Assembly: GCF_026239555.1 (NCBI RefSeq)
Contig: NZ_JAPIVP010000015.1
Span: 62,001 to 126,000, forward strand
Direction of reading: 5' to 3'
DNA length: 64,000 bases
DNA from: Pedobacter sp. PF22-3
Lineage (GTDB): Bacteria; Bacteroidota; Bacteroidia; Sphingobacteriales; Sphingobacteriaceae
In this document: in pieces, positions 43,630-52,109 of the stretch
Numbering within the stretch: the stretch's first letter is position 1
How the letters are laid out: the number at the start of each line of letters is the position of its first letter
Program-made: the position numbers and the translations under genes
Notes under the pieces: generated by a model
Database searches by the model: none
The model's input: the letters and a program-made list of their open reading frames with translations, nothing else
What the model was told of the DNA's origin: nothing

Positions 43630-44826
43630 TTACCGGTTTCGTATATCCTTATTTTTAAGTTTAACGCCATATCGATAGAGATCTTCATAGATTTCAAAGA
43701 ATTTGTGCTCTTCCTTTTCACTCAACGAAGTATTCATAAACAGGACGACGCCAACTTCCTTTTTTAAATCAGAAAGCATAAAAGTCCTCACCCCGGGATC
43801 CGATCCATTGTGCCCAATCCTGGTACCACCCATTTTTGTCGCCCAAAAAATACCTGAATTGAGTGATTGTGGTTTAACATTTTCGGGTTTGTTAGCCTCA
43901 TTAAACTGGAACCTGAGCATTTCCTCAACTGTCTCAGCTTTTAATACCTGCCTGTTTTTAAACTTCCCGTTGTTTAACAAACAGATAAAAAAATTGCTTA
44001 GATCGTCCACAGATGTGCGTACGCCTCCATCCGGATAGGTAGTACAACCGTACAATGGTATTTCCCTGACTTTATTATCTTGTTTCTCGTAAAGTTTTGT
44101 ATGCTTTTTCAGGTTTACTTCAGCCATAAACCATCCGGTATCTTCCATCTCCAAGGGATCAAACAGATATTTTTTACTGTATTCGTTCAACATTTGACCC
44201 GTCCTAACTTCAACGATATAACCTGCGAGTGCTGCTCCGATATTGGAATATTCACGGAATGTTCCTGGTTTATGGTTAAGGAAGTTTTCTTTCGAATAAT
44301 ACTTCCCACCGGGAATAAAATAGTTCTTTAGGAAATCACGCAATGCTTCCGGCGAGTCTTTACCATTAAAGTAAAGGCTATCGGTATAAAAGGGATACCT
44401 GTCGGTAAGTCCCGAAGTATGCGTTGATAAGTTTCGAAGGGTTATTTTTTCTGCCGGAAAATAAGGATTGTGAATTTTGAAAGGAAGGTAGTTGTTTATA
44501 TCCTCATCCAGAGAGAGTTTCCCTTGTTCTATAGCTTTCATGAGGCAAGCACCGGTTACCGTTTTGGAAACCGATGCAATATTCATTAAAGTTGATGTGG
44601 TGAAAGCTGCACCGCTTTGTTGATCTGAAAATCCATATCCTTTTTTCCAAACCACTTTTTTATCAATAATAATGGCTGCACCTAGGCCGACAATCCCACT
44701 TTCTGACATTTTTTTGCCGATCAGGCTGTCAATGTTTGTGCTTCCGGTATTACGTTGTGCAAAAACATTTGTAGCGAGAAGTAATATTCCTATGCAAAAC
44801 AGAAGTATTCGCCTATAATAATTCAT
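43630..44826 (-). CDS. Serine hydrolase of the beta-lactamase class C / PBP-like family
   Basis: I chose the start at 44826 (MNYYRRILLFCIGILLL), giving 398 aa with a signal peptide; the upstream 37 codons look non-coding. The SxxK motif is ASVSKTVTG, the YxN motif is EYSNIGAALAGY, and a GHNGSDPGV-type segment (RIGHNGSDPGV) is close to the third motif of this family. Such proteins are esterases, D-aminopeptidases or beta-lactamase-like; the activity here is not predictable. It ends 5 bp before the RidA open frame begins, so the two are probably cotranscribed. Confidence 0.88.
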   Translation of the reverse strand: MNYYRRILLFCIGILLLATNVFAQRNTGSTNIDSLIGKKMSESGIVGLGAAIIIDKKVVWKKGYGFSDQQSGAAFTTSTLMNIASVSKTVTGACLMKAIEQGKLSLDEDINNYLPFKIHNPYFPAEKITLRNLSTHTSGLTDRYPFYTDSLYFNGKDSPEALRDFLKNYFIPGGKYYSKENFLNHKPGTFREYSNIGAALAGYIVEVRTGQMLNEYSKKYLFDPLEMEDTGWFMAEVNLKKHTKLYEKQDNKVREIPLYGCTTYPDGGVRTSVDDLSNFFICLLNNGKFKNRQVLKAETVEEMLRFQFNEANKPENVKPQSLNSGIFWATKMGGTRIGHNGSDPGVRTFMLSDLKKEVGVVLFMNTSLSEKEEHKFFEIYEDLYRYGVKLKNKDIRNR

Positions 44827-45072
44827 AAAATTGATTGTCGAAATTAAAGTTAAAAATTTTATAATTGGTTTATTTGACTTTACCTGATTTAACATTTTCA
44901 TCATTTCGTTTTCTCTGCCTAACGCTGACATAAACACCGCCGATAGTTCTGGTCTATTTTCGTTTTTGAGACTGTTTAATCAGTATAAAGTTACAATCTT
45001 GAGGAATAACTTATTTATAAAAATCAATATTAATGACAGATGTAAAAAGAAGTTTGAATGGCCTCGAAATAT

Positions 45073-45190
45073 CGTCATTTCGCCCGCAGTGTTCCAAAGG
45101 AACTCCTTTTGAGGAGAAATCTTTTAAACCAGATTTCAATAACCCGGTTCAAAGATCTTTCTATTTTGCTGCGCTACAGTCCGAGATGAC
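45073..45190. repeat. Dispersed inverted repeat, family B, copy 2
   Basis: Starts CGTCATTTCGCCCGCAG and ends CTACAGTCCGAGATGAC, with an inner AGGAGAAATCTTTTAAACC / CAAAGATCTTTCT core like the copy at 20126-20214. It is longer by about 30 bp. The rest of 44827-45241 carries no gene I can support. Confidence 0.6.
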
Positions 45191-45241
45191 ATTTTTTTTG
45201 GAGTCAGTTATTAAATATTTCTTAAAGCCGGAAACCTTAAT

Positions 45242-45871
45242 TTAATGCAGTTTGACCTTAACAGTCTCTCCATTCTCTTTTACCTCCACGAACACTTCAA
45301 TCCGGTCCTGGATATTTTTGTAATATTCTTTTTCCTGGTAGTAATCGGTTCGTCCGCCATAATCATTATAACCTGAACCTGTATAGGCATTATAGGTGCC
45401 TCTAAGTGTATAATCTAACATACCCTGCAGAAAATATTTACCAGGCTTCATATCGGGGAAGGTAAATTCTCCGTCACTATTCGTAATCGCTTCAAGCCTG
45501 TATCTATAAGCTTGGTCAGAAAGGTAGACAAAGCGTTTTCTTCTAATGCTTTCTTTATCTTTTCTAAGCTGGTACCATTCTTCAAAATAAGGTGTTATCG
45601 GAAAAAGCACTATTTTTATTTTATTAGCAAGTATACGTGGCGATAACGGGACACCATACCCAAGTGGATGTTTCTGCCTGGTAAAGGCTACACCTTTGAT
45701 AACAGCAGTGCCTTTGGCCAACATTTTTTTTGCCAGCAGGGAGTCGAACGCCATTTCAGGACGGAAGATTTCCACCTTATCTTTTTTTTCTGGTTCTTTA
45801 TACTGTGCGGAAACTACAGCTGTTGCTGATACCACATAGAAAAGTGTAAGGACATATTTTTTAAGCTTCAT
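45242..45871 (-). CDS. Secreted protein with a carboxypeptidase-regulatory-like domain
   Basis: This 209-aa protein has a signal peptide (LTLFYVVSATAVVSAQ). A C-terminal Ig-like regulatory segment reads SDGEFTFPDMKPGKYFLQGM, the pattern of CarboxypepD_reg-like domains. It is followed by a Tyr/Gly-rich insertion (NAYTGSGYNDYGGRTDYYQE) and the strand RIEVFVEVKENGETVKVKL. The function is unknown; surface or periplasmic binding is likely. It follows the next gene on the same strand by 9 bp, forming a two-gene operon of secreted proteins. Confidence 0.78.
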   Translation of the reverse strand: MKLKKYVLTLFYVVSATAVVSAQYKEPEKKDKVEIFRPEMAFDSLLAKKMLAKGTAVIKGVAFTRQKHPLGYGVPLSPRILANKIKIVLFPITPYFEEWYQLRKDKESIRRKRFVYLSDQAYRYRLEAITNSDGEFTFPDMKPGKYFLQGMLDYTLRGTYNAYTGSGYNDYGGRTDYYQEKEYYKNIQDRIEVFVEVKENGETVKVKLH

Positions 45872-45880
45872 GTACTGATA

Positions 45881-46468
45881 TTAAGGATTAATAATTGTTT
45901 CATAAGGAAGATTAAATGTGCCATCGGTAATGTCAATGGCCTCTCCTGCTCTGTTTCTAACCGTTCCGGAAAAGGCTCCTTTAATGCCTGACTTGCTTAT
46001 TTCTCCAATTTTAAGGGTAAATACATCATCTGCAATAGCGGTATTGTACATCAGCGTTCCATCGCTTTTTTGTATGGCATAACGTGCGATCATACCTTTT
46101 TCCGCAGGTGTGGCATATGTTCCTGCAGTAATATTCCCACCCTCCCTCCAGATTTCGAAATCCAAAGAAGGCGACACAGGCCCTGATGGCGGATCAGAAG
46201 CCTCATGACCACCAATAACAATTTGTTCGAACCGATTATCATTGCCACCGCCCTGAAAATTCACACTGTGGAAGTTTATAGCTTTCCCACCAATCTTTGC
46301 CCGGAAATAATAATCACCAGTAGGCGCGCCCCCGGTATCATCTTTCTTAGAGCATGCCGAAAGGCATACAGAAAGCGTTATAAAACACAGAATTGCCCAA
46401 AAAATGCCAACAGGCTTTCGGATCAGGTTAATTTTGAATAAAAAAGCTTTTGAGGGTATTGTTTTCAT
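45881..46468 (-). CDS. Lipoprotein of unknown function
   Basis: The start at 46468 (MKTIPSKAFLFKINLIRKPV) gives 195 aa with a signal peptide and lipobox CLSAC; the longer frame to 46549 adds a second hydrophobic stretch and is less likely. The mature domain begins with DYYFRAKIGGKAINFHSV, as in several beta-rich Bacteroidota lipoprotein families. It also has DFEIWREGGNITAGTYATP and GAFSGTVRNRAGEAIDITDG, which resemble DUF6252/DUF5025-like proteins. No enzyme motif. Cotranscribed with the gene after it. Confidence 0.75.
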   Translation of the reverse strand: MKTIPSKAFLFKINLIRKPVGIFWAILCFITLSVCLSACSKKDDTGGAPTGDYYFRAKIGGKAINFHSVNFQGGGNDNRFEQIVIGGHEASDPPSGPVSPSLDFEIWREGGNITAGTYATPAEKGMIARYAIQKSDGTLMYNTAIADDVFTLKIGEISKSGIKGAFSGTVRNRAGEAIDITDGTFNLPYETIINP

Positions 46469-46626
46469 AGTATCATCCGAATTATGGTATAAGGGCAAAG
46501 CTATTGTAAGTATCAGCCAAAAGAAATACCAATTTTTGCCGTTTTTCATCTACTGGTTTTTAGGTATTTTTTATTAAAGCGGAGTGAAATGATGATAGGC
46601 AGGAAATTATGTCTGATATTTACAAG

Positions 46627-46634
46627 TAAATTTG
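46627..46634 (+). promoter_or_regulatory. Candidate -7 box for the NarXL-type operon
   Basis: TAAATTTG matches TAnnTTTG, 55 bp before the ATG at 46689. No clear -33 TTTG at the right distance. Confidence 0.3.
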
Positions 46635-46688
46635 CCTACCGGAAAGATAACCTGATCTTCGACAGGAGAATAAATGTAATTTTTAAGC

Positions 46689-48692
46689 ATGACCCGATTT
46701 TTTTTATTCCTGATATTGATTTTGATCTCATTTAAATCTGTTGGACAACAACAGGTTCCGCTGAATGAGCAGCATTATCTTGATAGCCTTCAGCACATTC
46801 TACAGAAAAAAACTTCAGATAGTTCAATAGCATGCACCAATTTTCTATTGGTAGAATACTGGAAATACAAAGACACCTTAAAGAGTAAAGCCTACCTGGA
46901 GGCAGGTACAGCTGCCGCTAAAAACGATAAATTTTTAAATGCACTGGCACTTTTCTCTAAAGGGCAGTATTATTTCAACTGGAACAAAGCGAAGGCATCA
47001 GATGCTTTTAAAAAAGCTGCAGAAGCACTTTCTCCATTCAACACTAAAATCGCCTATGCAAAGCGGGCTGCATCATGGTTTAATTATGCCTTGATGAATG
47101 TAGACAAAATGGGCTATGGTTTTATGACTAAAATAACCCTGGAAAAAGCTATTCCTATTATAGAAAAAACGGGAGATCCGGCACGCATCGCTTACTATTA
47201 TACGCAGCTCGCCACTATCCTGATGAACAACTACCAGTTTTCAAAAGCGACGGCCTATAATGAAAAAGCCATCGCCTTACTGGAAACCAAAAACCCTGGT
47301 TCTACCGATCTGTTGTTTTCCTATCTTTCAGGGGTAAGCATCTATTGTTATGACAACAAAACCGACAAAGCCCAGGTACTTCTGCAAAAAGCACAACGGC
47401 TGCTGAAGCCATACCCCTCCTCTTTAAACTATCCGATATACTATTATAATGAGGCACTTTACTACTCCACCAAAACGTTATACGATAAGGCACTTGCGAG
47501 TATAGACAAGGGGATTCCTCTGGCTAAAAAGTATAACCAGAAGCAAGTCTACCAACAGTTTTTTTTTCGCAGATATGATATCTATCAGCAGCAGAAAAAA
47601 TATGCCGAAGCCCGACAGATATTACTGGATATTGTTAAGGAAGGAACTTTGACCGCCAAAATGAATGACAGGGCACAGATTTATTCGGAACTGGCGAAAA
47701 TGAGCGAAAAGTTAAGGGATTATAAAGAGGCATACCACTGGCTGAACAAATACAGGCAGACCAATGACAGCATCAACAACGACCAGACAAAAGTAAAGAT
47801 CAATGAGCTGGAGACAAAATACAGAAGCGCAAGAAACCAGCAAAAAATACAGGCCCTGCAATCAGAAAACAGGCAGGCACAGCTTAATGCCCGTAATGAC
47901 CGCTTGTATAGACTTATATTTGGTTTGGGATGTCTTTTCCTGCTCCTTTTACTCGTTTTCGTTCTGCTCACAGCCCGGAGCCGACGCAAACTTGCCCAAC
48001 AAAAGGAGATTAATTACAAGCAACAGCTTAGCGAAATGGAAAAAAAGCAACAGCTCAAGATTACAAAAGCCATGCTTGAAGGTGAAGAGCTTGAAAGGGA
48101 ACGCGTTGCAAGGGATCTTCACGATGGACTTGGTGGTATGCTGTCAGGAGTTAAAATAGGGCTTTCCGGCTGGACAGATACACAGCCAGGCATGTCCGGA
48201 GATAAAGACCTTCACCGCATTATCGGACAGCTGGACACCTCGGTTACAGAACTGCGCCGCATTGCCCGCAACATGGTACCTGAGACTTTATTGAAGTTTG
48301 GTCTTGAAACCGCCTTAAAAGACCTTTGCGAATTTTATATGCGTGAGGGTTTGCTCATCACTTCAGAAATGTTTGGCATTCAAAAAAATATTGCGATGAA
48401 TGTGCAGCTGAATATTTACCGAATTGTACAGGAACTTATCTCTAATGCGATCAAACATGCCCATGCAGACAACCTTATACTGCAGTGCAGCCAAAATGAA
48501 AATACCATTTTTATTACCTTTGAAGATAACGGGCGTGGCTTCGATATGGATACACTTGCTGATAAAACAGGTATGGGACTGGATAATCTGAAAAACCGTA
48601 TCGCATTTTTGCAAGGAAAATTTGAAGTTCACTCTGCTCCTGGCGAAGGAACCAGTATAGATATAGAACTTAAAACCAATATCAATGAATAA
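46689..48692 (+). CDS. TPR-containing sensor histidine kinase (HisKA_3, NarX/LiaS class)
   Basis: This 667-aa sensor has a signal peptide, then periplasmic TPR-like helical repeats at about residues 25-370. One TM (LIFGLGCLFLLLLLVFVLL) sits near 405-427, followed by a coiled coil and a HisKA_3 dimerisation domain with the phospho-His in VARDLHDGLGGMLSG. The HATPase domain has the N box NAIKHAHADN and G boxes DNGRGFDMDT and GMGLDNLKNRI. The partner response regulator starts 8 bp before the stop codon. The TPR region presumably binds an unknown periplasmic partner. Confidence 0.94.
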   Translation: MTRFFLFLILILISFKSVGQQQVPLNEQHYLDSLQHILQKKTSDSSIACTNFLLVEYWKYKDTLKSKAYLEAGTAAAKNDKFLNALALFSKGQYYFNWNKAKASDAFKKAAEALSPFNTKIAYAKRAASWFNYALMNVDKMGYGFMTKITLEKAIPIIEKTGDPARIAYYYTQLATILMNNYQFSKATAYNEKAIALLETKNPGSTDLLFSYLSGVSIYCYDNKTDKAQVLLQKAQRLLKPYPSSLNYPIYYYNEALYYSTKTLYDKALASIDKGIPLAKKYNQKQVYQQFFFRRYDIYQQQKKYAEARQILLDIVKEGTLTAKMNDRAQIYSELAKMSEKLRDYKEAYHWLNKYRQTNDSINNDQTKVKINELETKYRSARNQQKIQALQSENRQAQLNARNDRLYRLIFGLGCLFLLLLLVFVLLTARSRRKLAQQKEINYKQQLSEMEKKQQLKITKAMLEGEELERERVARDLHDGLGGMLSGVKIGLSGWTDTQPGMSGDKDLHRIIGQLDTSVTELRRIARNMVPETLLKFGLETALKDLCEFYMREGLLITSEMFGIQKNIAMNVQLNIYRIVQELISNAIKHAHADNLILQCSQNENTIFITFEDNGRGFDMDTLADKTGMGLDNLKNRIAFLQGKFEVHSAPGEGTSIDIELKTNINE

Positions 48693-49314
48693 ACTCCGTA
48701 CGGTTATAGTAGATGACCATCCCATTGTTATTGAAGGACTGAAGGCCTTGCTTAAAAATGAAGATAACCTAGAGGTTGTTGGTGGCTTTTCAAATGGCGC
48801 ACAGCTGCTTTCTTATTTAAATAGCAACCCTGTAGATCTTATACTGCTTGATGTTACCCTACCAGATATAGGTGGTATGGAACTTTGCCAGATCATCAAA
48901 GCTCAATTCTCTGCAACTACTATACTTATCCTCAGTAACCATACCGAGCGAAGTATTATTATGCAGACTATACAAAACGGTGCAAGTGGCTACCTGCTTA
49001 AAAACAGTTCTCTTGAGGAGCTTAGGCAGTGTATTGCATCAGCTGTAACAGGAAATATCTGTTACAGTAAGGAAGTCGTCGAAATTATCAGCCGACCAAC
49101 CAAAAACCAGTTGCGCAATACGCCACAGCTCACCAGAAGGGAAAAACAGATACTATCATTTCTGGCTGAAGGAAAAACCAGTCAGAATATTGCCCAGGAA
49201 CTATTTTTAAGTCCGCTGACTGTAGATACGCACCGCAGAAACCTGATACAGAAATTTGCAGTCAAAAATGTGGCCGAACTGATAGCTGCTGCACACCAAC
49301 AACAATTATTGTAA
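48685..49314 (+). CDS. NarL/FixJ-type response regulator
   Basis: This is a 209-aa regulator. The receiver domain starts TVIVDDHPIVIEGLKALL, and the phosphate acceptor is the Asp in LILLDVTLPDIGG. The C-terminal LuxR HTH reads LTRREKQILSFLAEGKTSQN, then IAQELFLSPLTVDTHRRNLI. It overlaps the histidine kinase gene by 8 bp and is its cognate partner. Target genes cannot be identified from the window; the secreted protein gene 29 bp downstream may be in the same operon. Confidence 0.95.
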   Translation: MNKLRTVIVDDHPIVIEGLKALLKNEDNLEVVGGFSNGAQLLSYLNSNPVDLILLDVTLPDIGGMELCQIIKAQFSATTILILSNHTERSIIMQTIQNGASGYLLKNSSLEELRQCIASAVTGNICYSKEVVEIISRPTKNQLRNTPQLTRREKQILSFLAEGKTSQNIAQELFLSPLTVDTHRRNLIQKFAVKNVAELIAAAHQQQLL

Positions 49315-49343
49315 ATTATTGATCAATAACTCGTTATAATATT

Positions 49344-49880
49344 ATGAATACAGTCGCATACCGATTAATATTGTTTTTTCAATTTTTAGCACTATTTTCT
49401 TTTGCACAGCAAAATGCTGGACTTAATACCCTTTTAAACAAAAACCAGGAATTTATTTTCCCTCAAACTCCAAAGAAGATTTCGGCAATATTAGGTGTAA
49501 AAACGGTATTTTATGAGGATGCTAACGAGCAGCCCTATGCAAAGTGGCTAAGCAAATCAGGGTTGGAACTCTATTGTAGTCTTAAAGAAGATAGAACTAT
49601 AGATGAAATGTTTTTTATTATTAAAGATGATAGACCTATTGTAGTGGAAGGCTTGCCTTTTAATTTAGTGATGAACAGAACCACTCTTCAACAAAGTATG
49701 TTAAAATTCAGCAAGTACAAAATCAAGAAAGAGAAGCTTGATGAGGGTTACGAATATCCTGGAGGCACAAGACTTTTTTTTAAGAAAGGCGATCGTTTTA
49801 TCACCCTTCTTTTTGATAGTAAAAACCTGCTTAAATTTTTATCGATAACAAATGAGATCATCGGTTCTGCCGTCAACTGA
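49344..49880 (+). CDS. Secreted protein of unknown function
   Basis: This is a 178-aa protein with a signal peptide (LILFFQFLALFSFAQ). The mature part is mixed alpha/beta and hydrophilic, with strands such as GLELYCSLKEDRTIDEMFFI and a closing RFITLLFDSKNLLKFLSI. I do not recognise a family. It lies 29 bp after the response regulator and is probably cotranscribed, so it may be connected to the signal sensed by that system. It converges with the NmrA-like gene. Confidence 0.65.
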   Translation: MNTVAYRLILFFQFLALFSFAQQNAGLNTLLNKNQEFIFPQTPKKISAILGVKTVFYEDANEQPYAKWLSKSGLELYCSLKEDRTIDEMFFIIKDDRPIVVEGLPFNLVMNRTTLQQSMLKFSKYKIKKEKLDEGYEYPGGTRLFFKKGDRFITLLFDSKNLLKFLSITNEIIGSAVN

Positions 49881-49939
49881 TTTTAGATATGAGTTTCTAT
49901 ATTTACTCACATTTTCATTGAAAATTCGCTTATTTTTTT

Positions 49940-50917
49940 TTAATACATAAGTTTCTGCCCTTTCCAGTTGGTTGTGCGTAAAAATGCTTCCCAATTTAGA
50001 GTCTGCGGATTGATCTGCCGGCTCCATTGCAGGTCACGCTCGTTAATGAAGTAACCATATTCTACGGCAAATTCTGCCATGCCTAAAATCTCATTCAACA
50101 AAACATCATTTGAAGCAAATTCGGGGAAATACCGGAGCATTTCCTGCCTTTTATATGCAGAACTGTATTCAGCTTTTATACCTGTAACTTTAGTAAAGGT
50201 ATCAACCATTTCCTGGGGAGTAATGATATCGCCGATTACAGGTAAGGATTTGCCTGAATATTTATCTGGATTTGAAAGAATCTCTAAAACGGCAGGTCCG
50301 GTTGCAGTAAGCGGATCTACGAAAGGCGCAGCAAAATCTTTCGGTAGATAAATCGGAAATACAAGCGTATCACCTTTTAATTGAGGGTTATAAAATTCCA
50401 TTAGATTAGTAAAAAAGAATGCCATATAGATAAATGAACTTTTAACAGGCAGCGTGCGGATATATTCTTCTATTCTGGCTTTATCTGTAAAATGCGGGGC
50501 GAACAATTTTCCACCCGTTAACTTATCTACATTTTCTAAACTACTGAAAATGATCTGTTTTACGCCAGCTTCAACGGCAGCATCTGCCAGTTCTTTACCC
50601 AAATCAAATTCGTAGCTAGCTGGCGGGGCAATGTTCGGCGTCATTAGAAAAATGCTGTCAGCACCACGGAATGCTTGTGTAAACTCTTTTTTATACCCAG
50701 GGTTAAGTGGTAAACTTATGAGATCAACGCCTTGTTCTGCCAGCTTAATGGCTTCCGGAGCATCAAGCCGGCGGGTTATACCCCGTATCCGGTAAGCGCC
50801 GCTTGCGAGTAGCGTACGGGCTACACTATAACCCTGTTTCCCCAATATGCCAACGATGATGATGAGCGGTTTTTCAACTTGTAAAGTGGTCTTATTTTCT
50901 GTTGATGGATATGACAT
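49940..50917 (-). CDS. NmrA-like NAD(P)-binding protein
   Basis: This 325-aa atypical short-chain dehydrogenase has an N-terminal Rossmann motif, IIIVGILGKQGYSVARTLL (GxxGxxG), followed by RIRGITRR, where the arginines suit NADP. DSIFLMTPNIAPPASYEFDL and GVKQIIFSSLENVDKLTGGK are NmrA/HSCARG-like, and no Tyr-x-x-x-Lys catalytic pair is obvious. Such proteins are often redox sensors or atypical reductases. It is divergent from an HxlR regulator with interlocked promoters, so it is the probable target of that regulator. Confidence 0.88.
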   Translation of the reverse strand: MSYPSTENKTTLQVEKPLIIIVGILGKQGYSVARTLLASGAYRIRGITRRLDAPEAIKLAEQGVDLISLPLNPGYKKEFTQAFRGADSIFLMTPNIAPPASYEFDLGKELADAAVEAGVKQIIFSSLENVDKLTGGKLFAPHFTDKARIEEYIRTLPVKSSFIYMAFFFTNLMEFYNPQLKGDTLVFPIYLPKDFAAPFVDPLTATGPAVLEILSNPDKYSGKSLPVIGDIITPQEMVDTFTKVTGIKAEYSSAYKRQEMLRYFPEFASNDVLLNEILGMAEFAVEYGYFINERDLQWSRQINPQTLNWEAFLRTTNWKGQKLMY

Positions 50918-50950
50918 TTCCTTTTTTATTTTATACTATAATTATTTTAG

Positions 50951-50984
50951 TTGCAAAACTAATTTTAGTGCGATACATTTGCAA
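50951..50984. promoter_or_regulatory. Interlocked divergent promoters and HxlR operator
   Basis: Plus strand: TTG (50951-50953), 20 bp, then TACATTTG (50974-50981) toward hxlR. Minus strand: TTG (50984-50982), 20 bp, then TAGTTTTG (50961-50954) toward the NmrA-like gene. The two promoters occupy the same 34 bp in opposite directions. The inverted repeat TTGCAAA (50951-50957) / TTTGCAA (50978-50984) lies exactly over both and is a likely operator for the HxlR protein. Confidence 0.65.
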
Positions 50985-51012
50985 TAACTATCAAAATAGA
51001 TAGGGTTAAATT

Positions 51013-51390
51013 TTGAAGATGAAAACAGAATGTGTAGGTGATTATGTTAAACTAAAAGGCAAAACATACCCTTGTACGGTAAGCCTTACCATGGATTTAA
51101 TTGGTGGGAAGTGGAAAGCTGTTATGCTTTATCATTTAAAAAACGGACCTAAAAGATATAATGAACTTCGTAAGGAAGTGCCATCTATCACCGAAATGAC
51201 GCTAAGCCTTCAATTAAAACAGTTGGAAAAAGATGGTTTGATACACAGAAAAGTATATGGCAAAAAGCCACCTATTAAAGTTGTTTATAGTTTAACTGAC
51301 TTTGGGAATAGTCTTCTTCCTGTCCTGGACGCCATTACAAACTGGGGTAACCATGTTGTTGGTGAGTATGGTGAGTTTGTTAAGGCTTAA
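51013..51390 (+). CDS. HxlR-family winged-helix regulator
   Basis: This is a 125-aa HxlR-type regulator. Its start resembles the family pattern (YPCTVSLTMDLIGGKWKAVM), including the N-terminal Cys that is redox-sensitive in several members. The recognition region is RYNELRKEVPSITEMTLSLQ, followed by LKQLEKDGLIHRKVYGKKPP and KVVYSLTDFGNSLLPVL. Such dimers usually repress a divergent enzyme gene in response to electrophiles or redox change. Here that is the NmrA-like gene. Confidence 0.93.
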   Translation: MKMKTECVGDYVKLKGKTYPCTVSLTMDLIGGKWKAVMLYHLKNGPKRYNELRKEVPSITEMTLSLQLKQLEKDGLIHRKVYGKKPPIKVVYSLTDFGNSLLPVLDAITNWGNHVVGEYGEFVKA

Positions 51391-51416
51391 ATAGCTTTAA
51401 TTTGATATAACCACAA

Positions 51417-52109
51417 TCAACAGATCAGCTTATAGCCCACTCCCCTTAAACTCATGATCTGGATTTCGGGTTCAGTTTTTAAGAGCTTGCGCAGGTGCGC
51501 CATAAAAACATCCATGCTACGGCCGTTGTAAAAACTATCCTCACCCCAAATTTTGATCAACGCATGCTCACGTTCCAAAATGTTATTGCGGTTTTTCAAT
51601 AATAATTCGAGCAAAATGGTTTCTTTATATGAAAGTGAATATTCGCCTACAGATGTTTTTAACTTTTGGGTAAGCGCATCAAGTTCACAACTGCGGAACT
51701 CGTATTTTCTAACCATTGCCGTTTCATCCTTTTGCGTATGACCGAATCTTTTTAAAAGCGATTCCATGCGCACCAACAGTTCATCAATGCTAAAAGGCTT
51801 TTTAAGATAATCATTCCCTCCGCTTTTAAAGCCCATCACCACATCTTCGGTAAGGGCCTTTGCGCTCAAAAATATAATGGGAATATTGGGGTCTGATTTC
51901 CTGATTTCGGCAGCCAAAGTATAGCCATCTTTCTGCGGCATCATAATATCGAGTATACAGATATCGGGTTTATTTTCCTGAAATTGCATCCAGGCCAGTT
52001 GTCCATCCAAAGCCAGATTTACCTCGTAACCGCTACTGCTTAAGCCATCGAAAACAATACGTGCCAAAAAAGGCTCATCTTCCGCGTACAAAACTTTAAT
52101 TTTCTTCAT
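51417..52109 (-). CDS. OmpR-family response regulator
   Basis: The 230-aa regulator has a receiver domain (VLYAEDEPFLARIVFDGL) with acceptor Asp in DICILDIMMPQKDG and the Lys in YLKKPF. A C-terminal winged helix follows (LSYKETILLELLLKNRNNIL, GEDSFYNGRSMDVFMAHLRK). It overlaps the sensor kinase gene by 14 bp. A beta-barrel gene is divergent from this pair, and its promoter has three TTAAC repeats spaced 10 bp, a typical binding pattern for this regulator class, so it is the probable target. Confidence 0.95.
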   Translation of the reverse strand: MKKIKVLYAEDEPFLARIVFDGLSSSGYEVNLALDGQLAWMQFQENKPDICILDIMMPQKDGYTLAAEIRKSDPNIPIIFLSAKALTEDVVMGFKSGGNDYLKKPFSIDELLVRMESLLKRFGHTQKDETAMVRKYEFRSCELDALTQKLKTSVGEYSLSYKETILLELLLKNRNNILEREHALIKIWGEDSFYNGRSMDVFMAHLRKLLKTEPEIQIMSLRGVGYKLIC

